Shown: positions 5,893-6,938 of the stretch, piece by piece
Position numbering within the stretch: position 1 is the first letter of the stretch
How the letters are laid out: every line of letters begins with the position of its first letter
Source: an uncultured Clostridia bacterium
Lineage (GTDB): Bacteria; Bacillota; Clostridia; Oscillospirales; Oscillospiraceae
Direction: 5' to 3'
Length of the DNA: 6,938 nt
Assembly: GCA_945946745.1 (NCBI GenBank)
Contig: CAMEWZ010000083.1
Location: 1-6,938, forward strand
Position numbers and translations under genes: made by a program
The notes under the pieces: generated by a model
Told to the model about the DNA's origin: nothing
The model's database searches: none
What the model saw: only the letters and a program-made list of their open reading frames with translations

Positions 5893-6117
5893 ATGTTGGA
5901 TTTGATCGTACTGCTGCTGTGCTGCTGGCTGGGCTGGAAGGTCATCAAGCTGGCGCTCAAGACTGCCTGGGGTTTGACCAAAATTGCCGCGTCCATTCTT
6001 CTGGCCCTGGCGGTGCCAATGCTCATCGGGTGCCTGCTGTTCGCGGGAGGAATTGTGCTGCTGGTACCGGTAGCTATGCTGGCCATCGCCTTCGGCCTGC
6101 TGAAAGCCTGCGTATAA
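5893..6117 (+). CDS. Small hydrophobic membrane protein, function unknown
   Basis: A 74-residue protein that I do not recognise. The ATG at 5893 is supported by AAGGAGG (5879-5885) 7 bases upstream, and a strong terminator follows the TAA, so it is very likely a real gene. It is almost wholly hydrophobic: residues 3-15 (with adjacent cysteines C10, C11 and two tryptophans), a basic amphipathic link with K16, K19, K23 and K30, then about 31-50 and 52-70, ending KACV. This predicts two or three membrane segments, with the lysine link probably on the cytoplasmic side. There is no catalytic motif. It lies between GH3 (same strand, separate promoter) and the convergent hsp20 gene with which it shares a terminator. 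A stress-related or envelope role would be a guess from position only. Confidence 0.8.
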   Translation: MLDLIVLLLCCWLGWKVIKLALKTAWGLTKIAASILLALAVPMLIGCLLFAGGIVLLVPVAMLAIAFGLLKACV

Positions 6118-6125
6118 GACCCGCA

Positions 6126-6165
6126 AAAAACCAGGGCGACCGGAAAACCGGCCGCCCTGGTTTTT
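6126..6165. terminator. Bidirectional terminator between the membrane protein gene and hsp20
   Basis: ACCAGGGCGACCGG (6130-6143) pairs with CCGGCCGCCCTGGT (6148-6161) around an AAAA loop with a single mismatch (A6139/C6152). It is flanked by an A-run (6125-6130) and a T-run (6161-6165), so each strand has a T-tract after the stem. The mismatch is A-C in the plus-strand RNA but a G-U pair in the minus-strand RNA, so it should be slightly more stable for hsp20. It serves the two convergent genes. Confidence 0.93.
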
Positions 6166-6170
6166 GGGGG

Positions 6171-6629
6171 TTATTCGATTTCCAACTGCCGGGAGGCGGG
6201 CAAAACGCTGGCCTTCTTGGGCAGGTTCAAGGTCAGCACGCCATTGTCGTACTTGGCCTTGATGTTGTCCGCGTCCACAGCGGACAGATCAAACCGGCGG
6301 CTGTAGGTGCCGTAGGAGCGCTCCACCCGGACGATCCGATCCTGGTTGTCCTTCTGCTCCACCTTGGAATGGCGCTCCGCTTGAATGGTCAAGGTGTCGC
6401 CGTTGACATCCAGGTGGATGTCCTTCTTGTCGAAGCCGGGCAGGTCGGCCTCCAGCAGGTAATGGTCGCCCTCATCGGTGATATCCGTCTTGAATTCGGC
6501 CAGATCCTTGCCGCCGAAGAAGCCGTCAAAGGGTGCGCCGAAGAAGCCGCGCTCCAGCTTTTCCATCTCCCGGAAGGGATCATAGTAGTTGGTGGGATAA
6601 CCGTTATTTCTGCGAGTCAGTTCAAACAT
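6171..6629 (-). CDS. hsp20: Small heat-shock protein, Hsp20/alpha-crystallin family
   Basis: A 152-residue ATP-independent cytoplasmic holdase that binds unfolding proteins and passes them to DnaK/ClpB-type chaperones. An N-terminal arm (about 1-44) holds YYDPFREMEKLERGFF and a Gly/Phe-rich stretch. The alpha-crystallin domain (about 45-138) includes ADLPGFDKKDIHLDVNGDTLTI (61-82), ERSYGTYSRRFDL (103-115) and the family hallmark NGVLTLNLPK (129-138). The short tail contains LEI (149-151), matching the hydrophobic-x-hydrophobic motif used in oligomer assembly. The ATG at 6627-6629 is chosen over an upstream TTG (6642-6644), because that TTG is part of the ribosome binding site. Length is normal for the family. 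The gene is alone on the minus strand, with a terminator shared with the convergent membrane protein gene. A perfect CIRCE 181 bases upstream points to HrcA repression that is lifted by heat shock. Confidence 0.96.
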   Translation of the reverse strand: MFELTRRNNGYPTNYYDPFREMEKLERGFFGAPFDGFFGGKDLAEFKTDITDEGDHYLLEADLPGFDKKDIHLDVNGDTLTIQAERHSKVEQKDNQDRIVRVERSYGTYSRRFDLSAVDADNIKAKYDNGVLTLNLPKKASVLPASRQLEIE

Positions 6630-6810
6630 AATACATACCTCCAAAATACAAATCCATTGTTCGCCAGTTCCTGTTTGCGCCTTTGGTTTCTGGCTGTTGC
6701 CAGGCGCTTGCTTTCCTTGCTTTGGGAACCATCTCTTTTCTTTTTTCTACGAACACTATAATCCCCAAAATCGCAGTTTCTGTGAAATCGGGATGAACAA
6801 ATTGTAAATA
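6630..6810 (-). promoter_or_regulatory. Long hsp20 leader with a nested stem-loop
   Basis: These 181 bases between CIRCE and the hsp20 ATG contain no convincing gene. On the minus strand GCGCCT and AGGCGC can pair (positions 6702-6707 and 6677-6682), and nested within is CTGGC-AACA-GCCAG (6703-6690), which shares two bases with the outer stem. A 9-base imperfect tandem repeat is at 6707-6724. A TATAGT -10-like hexamer is at 6755-6760 on the minus strand, but its nearest good -35, TTCACA (6781-6786), is 20 bases away. Either this is a long 5' leader starting near CIRCE, or a second promoter lies inside it. Confidence 0.45.
6638..6642 (-). promoter_or_regulatory. Ribosome binding site that decides the hsp20 start
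   Basis: GGAGG on the minus strand lies 8 bases before the ATG at 6629. The upstream in-frame TTG overlaps this site and cannot be the start. Confidence 0.85.
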
Positions 6811-6837
6811 TTAGCACTCCGAGCTATAGAGTGCTAA
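6811..6837. promoter_or_regulatory. CIRCE element (HrcA operator)
   Basis: TTAGCACTC, nine bases, GAGTGCTAA: an exact match to the CIRCE consensus bound by the heat-shock repressor HrcA. Being a palindrome it does not show direction. A weak minus-strand promoter, TTGTTG (6847-6852) with 18 bases to TATAGC (6823-6828), would put CIRCE over the -10 box of hsp20. The minus-strand terminator 13 bases to its right supports assignment to hsp20. A plus-strand pair, TTGTAA (6802-6807) and TATAGA (6825-6830) with 17 bases between, is also possible but has no gene within the window. Confidence 0.95.
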
Positions 6838-6850
6838 AACCTGGGCCAAC

Positions 6851-6877
6851 AAAAACCCGGCACCGCGCGGTGCCGGG
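6851..6877 (-). terminator. Minus-strand terminator upstream of the CIRCE-hsp20 unit
   Basis: CCCGGCACC (6856-6864) and GGTGCCGGG (6869-6877) form a perfect 9-bp stem with a GCGC loop. On the minus strand it is followed by TTTTTG (6855-6850). It implies a minus-strand gene ending just to the right, and separates that transcript from hsp20. On the plus strand no T-run follows. Confidence 0.85.
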
Positions 6878-6888
6878 CTATCCGTGTG

Positions 6889-6938
6889 TCAAAAAAGCTT
6901 CGCAGAATTTGCCGCTTCTGTGGCAAACCCATTCAAAT
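6889..6938 (-). CDS. Possible C-terminal end of a minus-strand gene beyond the right edge
   Basis: The terminator at 6851-6877 predicts a minus-strand gene ending here. One frame gives LNGFATEAANSAKLF and TGA at 6889-6891; another is open from the edge to TAG at 6878-6880. Only 15-19 residues are visible, neither is recognisable, and the third-position base use is less GC-rich than in neighbouring genes. The frame choice is weak. Confidence 0.2.
   Translation of the reverse strand, partial: LNGFATEAANSAKLF

Noticed and set aside
4867..6126. Long minus-strand open frame (419 codons) antisense to the end of GH3 and to the small membrane protein gene
   Set aside because: It has no recognisable domain, is Gly/His/Gln-rich low-complexity, and arises from the GC-rich third positions of the real GH3 gene. 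It also crosses the 5783-5813 hairpin and another gene.
5817..6761. Plus-strand open frame of 314 codons across the membrane protein gene and hsp20
   Set aside because: It crosses a bidirectional terminator and lies antisense to the clear Hsp20 gene; it has no ribosome binding site and no family match.
6617..6817. Basic 66-codon leader frame starting at a GTG in CIRCE and overlapping the hsp20 start
   Set aside because: There is no ribosome binding site before the GTG, the start sits in an operator, and the composition looks like translated leader DNA.
6878..6938. Frame open from the right edge to TAG at 6878 with two Cys residues
   Set aside because: Only 19 codons, unrecognisable, and the stop abuts the terminator stem directly; the other frame ending at 6889 is equally or more plausible.

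Overview
The window reads as ordinary chromosome of a GC-rich, low-oxygen-adapted Firmicute, most likely a gut Oscillospiraceae/Ruminococcaceae-type Clostridium relative. The grounds are strong AGGAGG-type ribosome binding sites, consensus sigma-A promoters with 17-base spacers, U-tract terminators, a perfect CIRCE (HrcA) operator, a low-GC-Gram-positive-like EF-Ts, and strong G/C preference at third codon positions. Genus assignment is inference.

Layout from left to right: (1) the 3' part of tsf (EF-Ts, +) with its terminator; (2) a gene-free stretch of about 300 bases (846-1141) packed with short perfect palindromes and bounded by a 10-bp inverted repeat, which looks like a REP/MITE-type element; (3) a GT8-family glycosyltransferase on the minus strand whose stop codon lies inside the right end of that element; (4) a 162-base divergent promoter region; (5) an uncharacterised DUF362/COG2768-type Fe-S protein (+) with its own promoter and terminator; (6) a cytoplasmic GH3 glycoside hydrolase (+) of 782 residues, driven by a perfect-consensus promoter whose -35 box overlaps the preceding terminator's T-tract, with an operator-like palindrome in the leader; (7) a 74-residue membrane protein (+) of unknown function; (8) a bidirectional terminator; (9) a small heat-shock protein of the Hsp20/alpha-crystallin family (-), preceded by a 181-base leader and a perfect CIRCE element; (10) a minus-strand terminator, presumably for a gene lying mostly beyond the right edge.

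Nearly every gene has its own promoter and terminator, so this is a run of monocistronic units and not one pathway operon. The genes do not form an obvious joint system: translation (tsf), glycan synthesis (GT8), an orphan Fe-S protein, glycoside breakdown (GH3) and stress response (hsp20). I see no phage, IS transposase, CRISPR array, tRNA or rRNA. The most unusual parts are the palindrome island at 846-1141, the two mutually exclusive hairpins in the GH3 leader, a canonical EF-hand-like loop in the GH3 protein, and the CIRCE plus long leader upstream of hsp20. I did not find convincing evidence of an undescribed multi-gene system.
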